A stretch of DNA of 9,405 bases from NCBI GenBank assembly GCA_943356455.1, contig CALRFB010000021.1:1-9405 (forward strand), in the 5' to 3' direction. The DNA is from Candidatus Nomurabacteria bacterium (lineage in GTDB: Bacteria > Patescibacteriota > Minisyncoccia > Phycocordibacterales > UBA9973). This document shows positions 1 through 6,516 of the stretch, piece after piece. Made by a program: the position numbers and the translations under genes. The notes beneath the pieces were generated by a model. That model did no database searches and was not told the origin of the DNA. It was given only the letters and a program-made list of their open reading frames with translations. Position 1 is the stretch's first letter; the number at the start of each line of letters is the position of its first letter.

Positions 1-1716
1 GACGAAAATCTGACCTTTCCAGACAGCTGGAGTGGATTCGATACATGAGCCGGAAGCCAGGGGCATTTCGTTGGTGAGTTTTGGTGATGCAGGATTAGCG
101 AGGTCGTACTGTCGGAAGCCACCAGGCGCACATGTGGCGACAAGGAGTTTTGCGCCGCTCTGCGCGGCAGCACTTCCCTTTTCCAAGCCGCTTTTTTCTG
201 TCCCCGCAATCACGATAGGAGAAGACCAAGCATGCTCGCCTATAAAATCTGAATTTGTGACCGTACCTGTTTCGCGATCCACGGTTAGTAAGTTTCCAGT
301 ATGCGTTGCCACATACAAGTAGTTTCCAAAAATCGCTGGTGTTGCCCAGATGCCACCTTTAGCCATTTCTTCCTTTGGCACTTGTACTCCCCAGACATAT
401 GGATCGCCCGATGTTTGTGTTGTGATGGTTTCGTCTGGTGCAGTTATTTGTGACACGATAGTTTGTTTATGTGGATCAAGTTTTATAAGTTGTCCAAGTG
501 TAGCAATTCGCGACGCCGCAGGTTGATTTGTGCGTTCAAGTTCAGAAGCGACATAGAGCATACCTTTGTCATCAACAACAATAGTCGCATCGGTATCATC
601 CCCTACCCAATAATCAAAAACGATTGGTGCGACACCGTTTGCAACGTGCGAAATATCGAGACCAAGTACGCGACCACCAGAATTTGCAAAGTAGACACGA
701 TCACCGAAAAAAGTAACCGAATCTTCGACACTTACCATATTGTCGCCACTATTTTTTAGAAGTTCGCTATTCCAAACGGGCATTTTAAAAACAATATTCG
801 GAGCGACGGTGACTTGTTTTTTTCCTGTTGGTTTACCGTCGGCATCGAGTACGTCAGTGTATCCGCGATTTATTTTCATTGTGAAGAACCAACTGTTTTC
901 GCCACCTTCAAAAAGTAGGTCGTCTATCACAACCGGATTTCCATCCCAATCATTATTCCACATGCCTTTGACTTCACTCGCATTCAAATGCCACAGCTCG
1001 GTCGGAACGTCACGGTCAAGTGCAATAATGCGGAGGTTGTTGTCGCGAGAACCAAAATATAAAAGCGGGTAACCGTTTGGATCCAGTGTCACAGATCCTT
1101 TGATCAGGTCGCCGGTTTGAAATGGTGGCATGAGGTCTTGGCCATTTGCTGCATTTACAAAATGCACAGCACCGTCATATGCACCAAAAATAATTTCAGT
1201 TATGCCGTCGGGACGTTCCCAGACAACAGGCTGTCCCGTCCAACCACTACCACACCATTGTTTGGTCACACCTTCGGCTTCAGAGAAACTACACATAGGT
1301 TTAGTTGTATTTTTTTCTGATGTATTCGTAACTCCGATTTCACCCGAACCACTATTTGGATATTTCCAAAGTACTTTTGGATTCGCCGGAAGTGGGCCGA
1401 TGCCATAAAAAGTACGTGTCGGTGAACCGCGGAACATAGTTAGTCCTGTCACACTTCCCCAAGCTTGTCCGATAGAAACAAGTGACGTTTTGGAAAGCTC
1501 TACAAGTGTTTCGTTGTCAGATGTTGCACCGAAAGAATCGTTCCCGTCGCCATGATTGAAAATATTTTTTACATCATACACACCATCGTACAAAACGTCG
1601 GTCACACCCATTGTATGGGCATGAACGTAGTCAATAAAAAAAGCCGCCCCGAAACCAACGGCAGCAACAAAAATAACTATAAATGCATATTTTGCCCAAG
1701 CGGTATAGCGCGCCAT
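1..1716 (-). CDS. PQQ/BamB-like beta-propeller repeat protein, membrane-anchored or secreted (C-terminus cut by window edge)
   Basis: I translated this frame by hand. It is open without a stop from the ATG at 1716 to base 1, giving 572 residues with the C-terminus missing. Residues 1-12 are short and basic (R3, K9). Residues 12-28 form one hydrophobic segment, so the protein has a signal anchor, or a signal peptide that could be cut after VHA at 31-33; there is no lipobox cysteine. Residues 93-118 (TMFRGSPTRTFYGIGPLP, then VLWKYP) look like the entry strand of a PQQ-type propeller. About eight blade-like repeats follow, near 158-192, 205-240, 257-290, 329-356, 373-419, 454-486, 493-547 and 558 onward. 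Typical examples are GGIWATPAIFGNYLYVATHTG and ESTPAVWKGQIFV. There are exactly four cysteines (142, 155, 529, 558), which suggests two disulfides outside the cytoplasm. An in-frame ATG at 1758 would add 14 residues but runs into the upstream gene, and 1716 gives the more natural N-terminus. Ligand and function are unknown; PQQ binding is not implied by the fold. Confidence 0.85.
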   Translation of the reverse strand, partial: MARYTAWAKYAFIVIFVAAVGFGAAFFIDYVHAHTMGVTDVLYDGVYDVKNIFNHGDGNDSFGATSDNETLVELSKTSLVSIGQAWGSVTGLTMFRGSPTRTFYGIGPLPANPKVLWKYPNSGSGEIGVTNTSEKNTTKPMCSFSEAEGVTKQWCGSGWTGQPVVWERPDGITEIIFGAYDGAVHFVNAANGQDLMPPFQTGDLIKGSVTLDPNGYPLLYFGSRDNNLRIIALDRDVPTELWHLNASEVKGMWNNDWDGNPVVIDDLLFEGGENSWFFTMKINRGYTDVLDADGKPTGKKQVTVAPNIVFKMPVWNSELLKNSGDNMVSVEDSVTFFGDRVYFANSGGRVLGLDISHVANGVAPIVFDYWVGDDTDATIVVDDKGMLYVASELERTNQPAASRIATLGQLIKLDPHKQTIVSQITAPDETITTQTSGDPYVWGVQVPKEEMAKGGIWATPAIFGNYLYVATHTGNLLTVDRETGTVTNSDFIGEHAWSSPIVIAGTEKSGLEKGSAAAQSGAKLLVATCAPGGFRQYDLANPASPKLTNEMPLASGSCIESTPAVWKGQIFV

Positions 1717-1725
1717 TACGGGCTG

Positions 1726-1734
1726 ATTATAGCA
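1726..1734 (-). promoter_or_regulatory. Candidate extended -10 promoter (TGCTATAAT) for the beta-propeller gene
   Basis: Read on the minus strand, the sequence is TGCTATAAT, a perfect extended -10 (TGN plus TATAAT). The hexamer ends 9 bases before the ATG at 1716. With usual spacing the start point would be near 1719-1717, leaving a leader of zero to three bases. The hexamer includes the TAA stop of the upstream TatD-family gene. No good -35 match lies 16-18 bases upstream; the best hexamers there match TTGACA at 2 of 6 positions. Extended -10 promoters can work without a -35. No Shine-Dalgarno sequence sits in the 10-base gap, which fits leaderless translation. Chance occurrence in AT-rich sequence is the main alternative. 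Confidence 0.4.
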
Positions 1735-2620
1735 GGATTTTAAAAAATTGCTTGGCATTGTCGAGCATTGCCAGGCGGACAATTTCTTCGTTTTCTTGGC
1801 TTTGTTCGCCACGTTTTAGAGATGCCAGTGTACGGATTTCGGCAATCTTATTTACCACTTCTTTAACCATCCATGGTTCGCATCGAACAGGCCTGCTATC
1901 GCCGCGTATTTCTTTGAGTGTTGTGCGGTATGGTTCAGGGGCCGCAAATGGTGCATCTGTTTCAGCCATAATTGCAGACAGCGGCAGCGAGGACAGTGTC
2001 TCGTCGTAGTCGTGAACAAATGTTATCGGACCATCAAATGACATTGTGTGACCTCCAGCAAGTACACGCTGGGCTATGTCAGTGTTACCGACAAAGAAAT
2101 GAAAATTGGCACGAACGTGCGGATACTTAACTAATAATTCTAGTGCGTCTTCATATGCATCCATGGGTGCACGACCTTCGGCACCCATACCTTTACTTGG
2201 TCGTGCATGAATCATGAGTGGCTTCCCTACTGCATCTGCGATTTTAATCTGCGCTTCAAAAAGTTCTTTTTGTTTTTCAAAAATTGTGGTCGTGCCCGCT
2301 GGTTCGTTTTTTGCTTTATGAAAATAGTCATATCCGCATTCACCGATTGCCACAACTTTTTCGTGGCGTGCAAGCTCTAAAAAAGCGTCTTTGTCGAACA
2401 CCTCATCACTATCTGTTGGATGCAATCCAACAGTAGCCCAGATATTTGGTGACATCATAGCGATGTCGATCGCCCTTTTTGATGAAACTAAATCTGTACC
2501 CACGCAAATAGTTGCGACACCTTCGCTTTCTATTTTGGCAATAGACTCAGCAAGATCACCATCAAAATGATTGAGGTTGAAGTGCGAATGAATATCGATG
2601 TAGCGGATTGGAATACGCAT
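1727..2620 (-). CDS. TatD family metal-dependent hydrolase (putative DNase)
   Basis: This 297-residue protein is an amidohydrolase-fold metal enzyme of the TatD/YcfH family, cytoplasmic, whose studied members are metal-dependent nucleases. The metal-site series is complete: DIHSH with H11 and H13, GECGYDY with E94, MIHAR with H138, NFHFF with H174 and ETDAPF with D222. GLHP at 65-68 is also family-typical. The family motif near the end, usually RNEP, reads RCEP here (246-249) and is separated from PYR (230-232) by roughly 13 residues where homologues usually have a short link. A second loop enlargement lies between HARP and DAYED (about 142-157). The ATG at 2620 lies three bases after the metG stop, so the two are almost certainly cotranscribed. 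No strong ribosome binding site is visible, so translational coupling is likely. Family assignment is firm; the natural substrate cannot be told from sequence. Confidence 0.93.
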   Translation of the reverse strand: MRIPIRYIDIHSHFNLNHFDGDLAESIAKIESEGVATICVGTDLVSSKRAIDIAMMSPNIWATVGLHPTDSDEVFDKDAFLELARHEKVVAIGECGYDYFHKAKNEPAGTTTIFEKQKELFEAQIKIADAVGKPLMIHARPSKGMGAEGRAPMDAYEDALELLVKYPHVRANFHFFVGNTDIAQRVLAGGHTMSFDGPITFVHDYDETLSSLPLSAIMAETDAPFAAPEPYRTTLKEIRGDSRPVRCEPWMVKEVVNKIAEIRTLASLKRGEQSQENEEIVRLAMLDNAKQFFKILL

Positions 2621-2623
2621 GTA

Positions 2624-4120
2624 CTATATTCTCTGGAAAAGTGGCGACTCTGGTTTAGCTGAAGCACGCACAAGTGTAATTAGCTTTTCTGATGTTTTTG
2701 GAAGTATGGGCGCCAAAAGCGTGGCGATCTGCGCCAAATCCCCTAGCATTTCGTGAATATCGGCCCGAGCTTCTTCAGGGTTTATTTTAATTTTCTTGAA
2801 GGGGGCTTTATCTTGGATGGATTTATCAAGTGCTTGGATTTGCAACCAAACTGCATTCATATATGAATTTATTGAAAATGAATTCAAGTCGTCTCGGTTC
2901 GGAAATGCGATATGTCCCACGCCGTCGTGTGGTACTCCGTTTTGTTCTGCCATCGTCAAAATGCGCGAAGCCAAATTACCTAAACCGTTTGCAAGGTTTG
3001 CATTGTAGAGTTCAACCATAGTCTCAAGTGTAAGATCAGAGTCTTCAAAATCATTTGTATGTCGAAGCAAAATATATCGCAATACATCTGAAGCCAAATC
3101 ACCAGCAACAGGTTGGAAAATGCCGATCGCGTCGTATGGGGAAATAACATTGCCGAGTGATTTCGACATTTTTTGTCCGCCAGAATTTATAAAACCATCG
3201 ATAACGATGTGGTCTGTGCCAGGCAAACCTGCGGCAAGCAACATTGCTTGCCACGTGAGTGACTGCTGGCGAGTATTGTCTTTGCCGCAGTATTGAATTT
3301 TTTCGCCATTGACCCAAAATTTTTCGTAAAGATTTTCGGACACAAGTTCGTCTTTGGTACTACCAACGTCGCCGTCTGGCCAACCAAGTGTCGAAATGTA
3401 ATTCGTGAGCGCATCAAACCAAACGTACATAACCTGAGTATCGTCCCCTGGTACCGCTACACCCCAAGGCATCTTTTCTCGACTGCGAGATATTGAGAAA
3501 TCTTGAAGACCACGCGCTAGAAATGCTTTAACTTCGTTATATCGAAAATCGGGAATGATAAGCCGTTCATTTTTCTCGTAGTACTCTTTTAGCAGTGGTT
3601 CAACTTTTGAAAGAGCAAAGAAATAATTTTCTTCATCGATGTGTTCCAACTCACGATTTGGATGTATCGGACAGCGCCCATTGGCATTCAATTCGGAGTC
3701 GGTTTTTTCCAGTTCACAACCAACGCAATATTTGGCACTGTACTTTCCTTTGTAAATATAGCCACGTTCGTCACACATAGTCCAAAGTTTTTGAGCAGCG
3801 GCTTCGTGATGAGTGTCTGTAGTGCGGATAAAGTGTATGTCGGGCGAAATACCGAGCAAACTCGTCAGACCACGGAAACTTTCCGCAAAATCATCTACAT
3901 AGTCTTTGACATCTTTGCCAGATTTTTTTGCAGCCTCCCAGAGCTTCATGCCGTGTTCGTCTGTGCCAGTATTAAAAAAGACTTCCCTGCCGAGGAGTTT
4001 GTTGTATCGAGCAATAGCGTCAGCACGAATTATTTCCATAGCAAAACCGATATGCGGTTCTGCGTTCACATACGGAAGTGTTGTTGTTATGTAGAAGGGT
4101 TTAGATGTGTCCATCGTCAA
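2624..4120 (-). CDS. metG: Methionyl-tRNA synthetase (methionine--tRNA ligase)
   Basis: The enzyme charges tRNA-Met with methionine in the cytoplasm and is a class I synthetase. Numbering from the TTG at 4120, the N-terminal Rossmann core carries PYVNAEPHIGFA, where the usual HIGH is HIGF (23-26), then TGTDEHG (51-57). A zinc knuckle has C132, C135, C150 and H153. The second half of the catalytic core shows VWFDALTNY (233-241), GKDN (279-282) and an intact KMSKS (317-321). The helical anticodon-binding domain follows. At 498 residues it is the short form, without the C-terminal dimerisation domain found in longer bacterial enzymes. The segment equivalent to E. coli FHSLFW reads QQSLTW here (285-290). 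Two starts are possible: TTG at 4120 or ATG at 4114. Either one overlaps the end of the AI-2E gene, so translation is probably coupled. It is followed after three bases by the TatD-family gene. Confidence 0.96.
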   Translation of the reverse strand: MTMDTSKPFYITTTLPYVNAEPHIGFAMEIIRADAIARYNKLLGREVFFNTGTDEHGMKLWEAAKKSGKDVKDYVDDFAESFRGLTSLLGISPDIHFIRTTDTHHEAAAQKLWTMCDERGYIYKGKYSAKYCVGCELEKTDSELNANGRCPIHPNRELEHIDEENYFFALSKVEPLLKEYYEKNERLIIPDFRYNEVKAFLARGLQDFSISRSREKMPWGVAVPGDDTQVMYVWFDALTNYISTLGWPDGDVGSTKDELVSENLYEKFWVNGEKIQYCGKDNTRQQSLTWQAMLLAAGLPGTDHIVIDGFINSGGQKMSKSLGNVISPYDAIGIFQPVAGDLASDVLRYILLRHTNDFEDSDLTLETMVELYNANLANGLGNLASRILTMAEQNGVPHDGVGHIAFPNRDDLNSFSINSYMNAVWLQIQALDKSIQDKAPFKKIKINPEEARADIHEMLGDLAQIATLLAPILPKTSEKLITLVRASAKPESPLFQRI

Positions 4121-5216
4121 ATGCTACCCTTTTTTTCTCTATGTCGTCAACGTATTCAAGTAATGCGACAACAACTGGAATTGCGAGTATTAAACCCCAA
4201 AAACCTGCAAGTTCGAAACCAGCCAAAACTGACAGTATCACAACGAGCGGAGAAATGCCGACGACACGCTTAACAATGAGCGGCTGGAAAACGTAGCCTT
4301 CAATCTGTTGTACAACGACATACGATAGGAAAACAAAAACTGCGAGACGTATACCTCCTTGGATATATGCGAAACCAGTAGCTGGGATCATGGCAAGAGT
4401 TACACCAAATGGAATGAGTTCAAATATGCCTGTGGCAAGCGCAAGTAGGAGTGCGTACGGTATACCGAGAAGTGAAAGAATAATAAACATTATTACCGCA
4501 ACAATAACACCGAGAATAAGCTGCCCCTTGAGCCAGAGTGCGATTTTGTGTTGTGTGCGTTCCCAGAGTCCAATAATATAATTTTCCTTATGGGGTGGGG
4601 TGACAATACGTAAGAATTTTTGAACACCATTTTCTTGAATCGAAAGGTAGAACGAAATGATGATGATGAGGATAACGTTTACAATACCTCCGAACACAGC
4701 AACTATCGCCGCAAAAAATCCACCAGAAACGCTGGCTGCAAATTTTTGAACAGTAAGTGCGATATCTGCAACAGACGTACCTTGGAGTGACGTAACAAAA
4801 TTTGATACGTCCCCGATACTATTTGCTGTACCTTGGAAATTGCTCGATGAAATATATTGCGAAAGAAATGTTAGTAAGTGTGATGCTTCTGTGATGAGGA
4901 GTGGCACAAACAGATAGAACATACCTGCAAGACCCAAGATGAAAATCGTGTACACGAGAACAACGGAAATCATTCGTCCGACGCCGATTTTTTTCAACCG
5001 TCTAATTGCGGCTTCTGCAAAAGAAGCGATAACGACAGCCGTCAATATAACAAGAACGATCGTACGTAATGTATAGAGCGCCCAAAGAAGCAGGCCAAAT
5101 AAAACGACACGGACAATAGTTCCAGTCGATATTACTACCAAGCGTTTATGTTCATGTTCCATATATCTATGGTACACCTTTCGGACGCTCGTTACAAACT
5201 TCCGATCTGAAGTCAC
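4101..5216 (-). CDS. AI-2E family transporter (PerM/YdiK/TqsA-like membrane protein)
   Basis: This is a polytopic inner-membrane protein of up to 371 residues. Hydrophobic segments lie near 34-50, 53-69, 83-106, 165-193, 232-250, 254-283, 290-307 and 321-351. They surround a more polar region around 110-160, the typical layout of the family. Family signatures are ELIPFG (266-271) with the following IP, QIEGYVFQPLI (304-314) and the C-terminal stretch ending in AIPVVVALLEYVDD. Some members export autoinducer-2 and others act in ion or antiporter-like transport, so the substrate is unknown. The longest frame begins at a GTG at 5216, four bases after the M16 stop, with no ribosome binding site. 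The ATG at 5162 (residue 19) begins MEHEHKRL just before the first membrane segment and has AAAGGTG upstream. I judge 5162 the more likely start, giving 353 residues. The 3' end overlaps metG by 14-20 bases. Confidence 0.92.
   Translation of the reverse strand: MTSDRKFVTSVRKVYHRYMEHEHKRLVVISTGTIVRVVLFGLLLWALYTLRTIVLVILTAVVIASFAEAAIRRLKKIGVGRMISVVLVYTIFILGLAGMFYLFVPLLITEASHLLTFLSQYISSSNFQGTANSIGDVSNFVTSLQGTSVADIALTVQKFAASVSGGFFAAIVAVFGGIVNVILIIIISFYLSIQENGVQKFLRIVTPPHKENYIIGLWERTQHKIALWLKGQLILGVIVAVIMFIILSLLGIPYALLLALATGIFELIPFGVTLAMIPATGFAYIQGGIRLAVFVFLSYVVVQQIEGYVFQPLIVKRVVGISPLVVILSVLAGFELAGFWGLILAIPVVVALLEYVDDIEKKRVAFDDGHI
4127..4132 (-). promoter_or_regulatory. Shine-Dalgarno-like AAAGGG upstream of metG
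   Basis: AAAGGG lies inside the 3' end of the preceding gene. It is 6 bases from the TTG at 4120 and 12 bases from the ATG at 4114. The spacing favours TTG, while codon preference favours ATG, so the site does not settle the start. The four-base AAGG core is only a moderate match to the anti-Shine-Dalgarno sequence. Confidence 0.35.
5175..5181 (-). promoter_or_regulatory. Shine-Dalgarno-like AAAGGTG supporting the internal ATG of the AI-2E gene
   Basis: AAAGGTG is the only purine-rich match to the anti-Shine-Dalgarno sequence near this gene start. It lies 12 bases before the ATG at 5162, which is longer than ideal. The GTG at 5216 has only TTTGCCCTAACTA before it. If 5162 is right, 5163-5219 is a 57-base untranslated spacer rather than coding sequence. 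Confidence 0.35.
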
Positions 5217-5219
5217 TAG

Positions 5220-6482
5220 TTAGGGCAAATACCGTTCAAAAATGCGGGCATCACGAACTGGTCCGACAGCTGCGATTCGGAAGTTTTCTGGTGTTAGGAT
5301 TTCTTTGGCAACTCGGACTATGTCAGTTTTAGCAACTGCTTCTATTTTGGCAGCACGCTCTTCGGGCGACTCCAGATCGTGGCCGAAAAGATGCGAAATA
5401 CCATAGTATGATGCCACGCTTTCATTATCTTCAAACATCATAAACAAACTTGATGTTCGATTTTTCTTGGCAAGCGTAAGTTCGAGATCGGAAATAGGTT
5501 CGTTTGCGATTTTTACGAATTCTGTGATAAATGCTGGGAGCACTACATCGAGACCTTTAGGGTCGATACCTGTTCCACCATAAAAAACACCATAGCCTTC
5601 GGAGGCTGCTTGCGTAGCAAAAACGTAGTACCCAAAACCGAGCTCTTCACGAATGCGTTGAAAGAGTCGCGACGACATAGTCCCACCTAATATGGTTCCG
5701 AGTATAGATGCGATAATACGATCCGGGTGGTCGTAGCCAAAACTTCGTACACCAAATAAAAAGTGAAGTTGTTCACTATCATCGTAAACGATTTTTACAC
5801 GCTCGCTTTTTGTTTCCGGGATAACAACAACTGGTTGTGCTGGGATGTCTTCAATGGCGCAAAATTGTTTTTCAATTTCTGAGATTGCTATATCGTGAGA
5901 AATGCCGCCAGCCACAACGATAACGAGTGAGCGTGGACTATAGTGGGCATTTCGCCAAGCAAGTAATCGGTCCCGTGTCATACCCCGAACAGTGGCTTCG
6001 CTACCGATAATCGGACGACCAGCGGGTACGCCAGTAAAAACCAAGTCGTCAAAAAGTTGATCAACTCGCGAACGTGGTTCGTCGAGATACATTTTTATTT
6101 CATCAACAATCACCCCTTTCTCTTTTTCCAATTCTTCATCAGGAAAAATAGAATTGAGGTAAATGTCGGCAAGGATATCGAGACTCTCTGCGAATTCTGG
6201 TACGGCAGTTTTTGCGTGGTAACCAGTGTACTGGTTACCGGTAAATGCATTTATATGTGCACCGAGCGCATCAAAATCACGCGTGATCTGAAGTGCGGTC
6301 GGACGTTTGCTTGTGCCTTTGAAGCACATGTGTTCGAGAAAGTGCGCGATACCGGCGTCAGCGTCTTGTTCATTGTTTGAACCAACACGTTGCAGCATCA
6401 TTGTTGTTTGCGAAAGCGAATCGGGCATATAGACCGAAACAATACGCACTCCGTTTTTGAGTTCATGGGTTTTGATTTGCAT
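5220..6482 (-). CDS. M16 family zinc metallopeptidase (insulinase/processing-peptidase type)
   Basis: This 420-residue protein matches the single-chain M16B form (two M16 domains), which usually works as a dimer. The inverted zinc motif HFLEH is intact (H47, E50, H51), and the third ligand E128 lies 77 residues after H51, the family spacing, within VDEIKMYLDEP. The C-terminal domain has the usual SRLFQ-RIREELGFGY block (271-285), whose Arg and Tyr correspond to the substrate-binding R/Y pair of active M16 enzymes. The sequence therefore predicts an active peptidase rather than an inactive partner subunit. There is no signal peptide, so a cytoplasmic enzyme degrading or processing peptides is most likely. 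The ATG at 6482 follows the glycyl-tRNA synthetase stop by 34 bases and has no clear Shine-Dalgarno, only an A-rich GTAAAAAATAT. The stop is a TAA just before the AI-2E gene. The physiological substrate is unknown. Confidence 0.94.
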   Translation of the reverse strand: MQIKTHELKNGVRIVSVYMPDSLSQTTMMLQRVGSNNEQDADAGIAHFLEHMCFKGTSKRPTALQITRDFDALGAHINAFTGNQYTGYHAKTAVPEFAESLDILADIYLNSIFPDEELEKEKGVIVDEIKMYLDEPRSRVDQLFDDLVFTGVPAGRPIIGSEATVRGMTRDRLLAWRNAHYSPRSLVIVVAGGISHDIAISEIEKQFCAIEDIPAQPVVVIPETKSERVKIVYDDSEQLHFLFGVRSFGYDHPDRIIASILGTILGGTMSSRLFQRIREELGFGYYVFATQAASEGYGVFYGGTGIDPKGLDVVLPAFITEFVKIANEPISDLELTLAKKNRTSSLFMMFEDNESVASYYGISHLFGHDLESPEERAAKIEAVAKTDIVRVAKEILTPENFRIAAVGPVRDARIFERYLP

Positions 6483-6495
6483 ATATTTTTTACGG

Positions 6496-6509
6496 CGTTA
6501 GTGGTAACG
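6496..6509 (-). other. Small hairpin in the gap between glyQS and the M16 gene
   Basis: On the minus strand CGTTA-CCAC-TAACG forms a five-pair stem with a four-base loop, ending 13 bases before the M16 start codon at 6482. It is not followed by a U-run in the direction of transcription, so it does not look like a terminator. It could modestly affect translation of the M16 gene, or be chance. The gap (6483-6516) holds nothing else recognisable. Confidence 0.25.
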
Positions 6510-6516
6510 TCTCTTT

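Noticed and set aside
3641..4273. Plus-strand open frame of about 210 codons across metG and the AI-2E gene
   Set aside because: It lies opposite two well-recognised genes, its translation has no family resemblance, and its length follows from the antisense of conserved coding sequence.
6483..6516. T-box or other riboswitch linked to the aminoacyl-tRNA synthetases
   Set aside because: The gaps before glyQS (15 bases) and metG (overlap) are far too short for a T-box leader, and no specifier-loop structure is possible.
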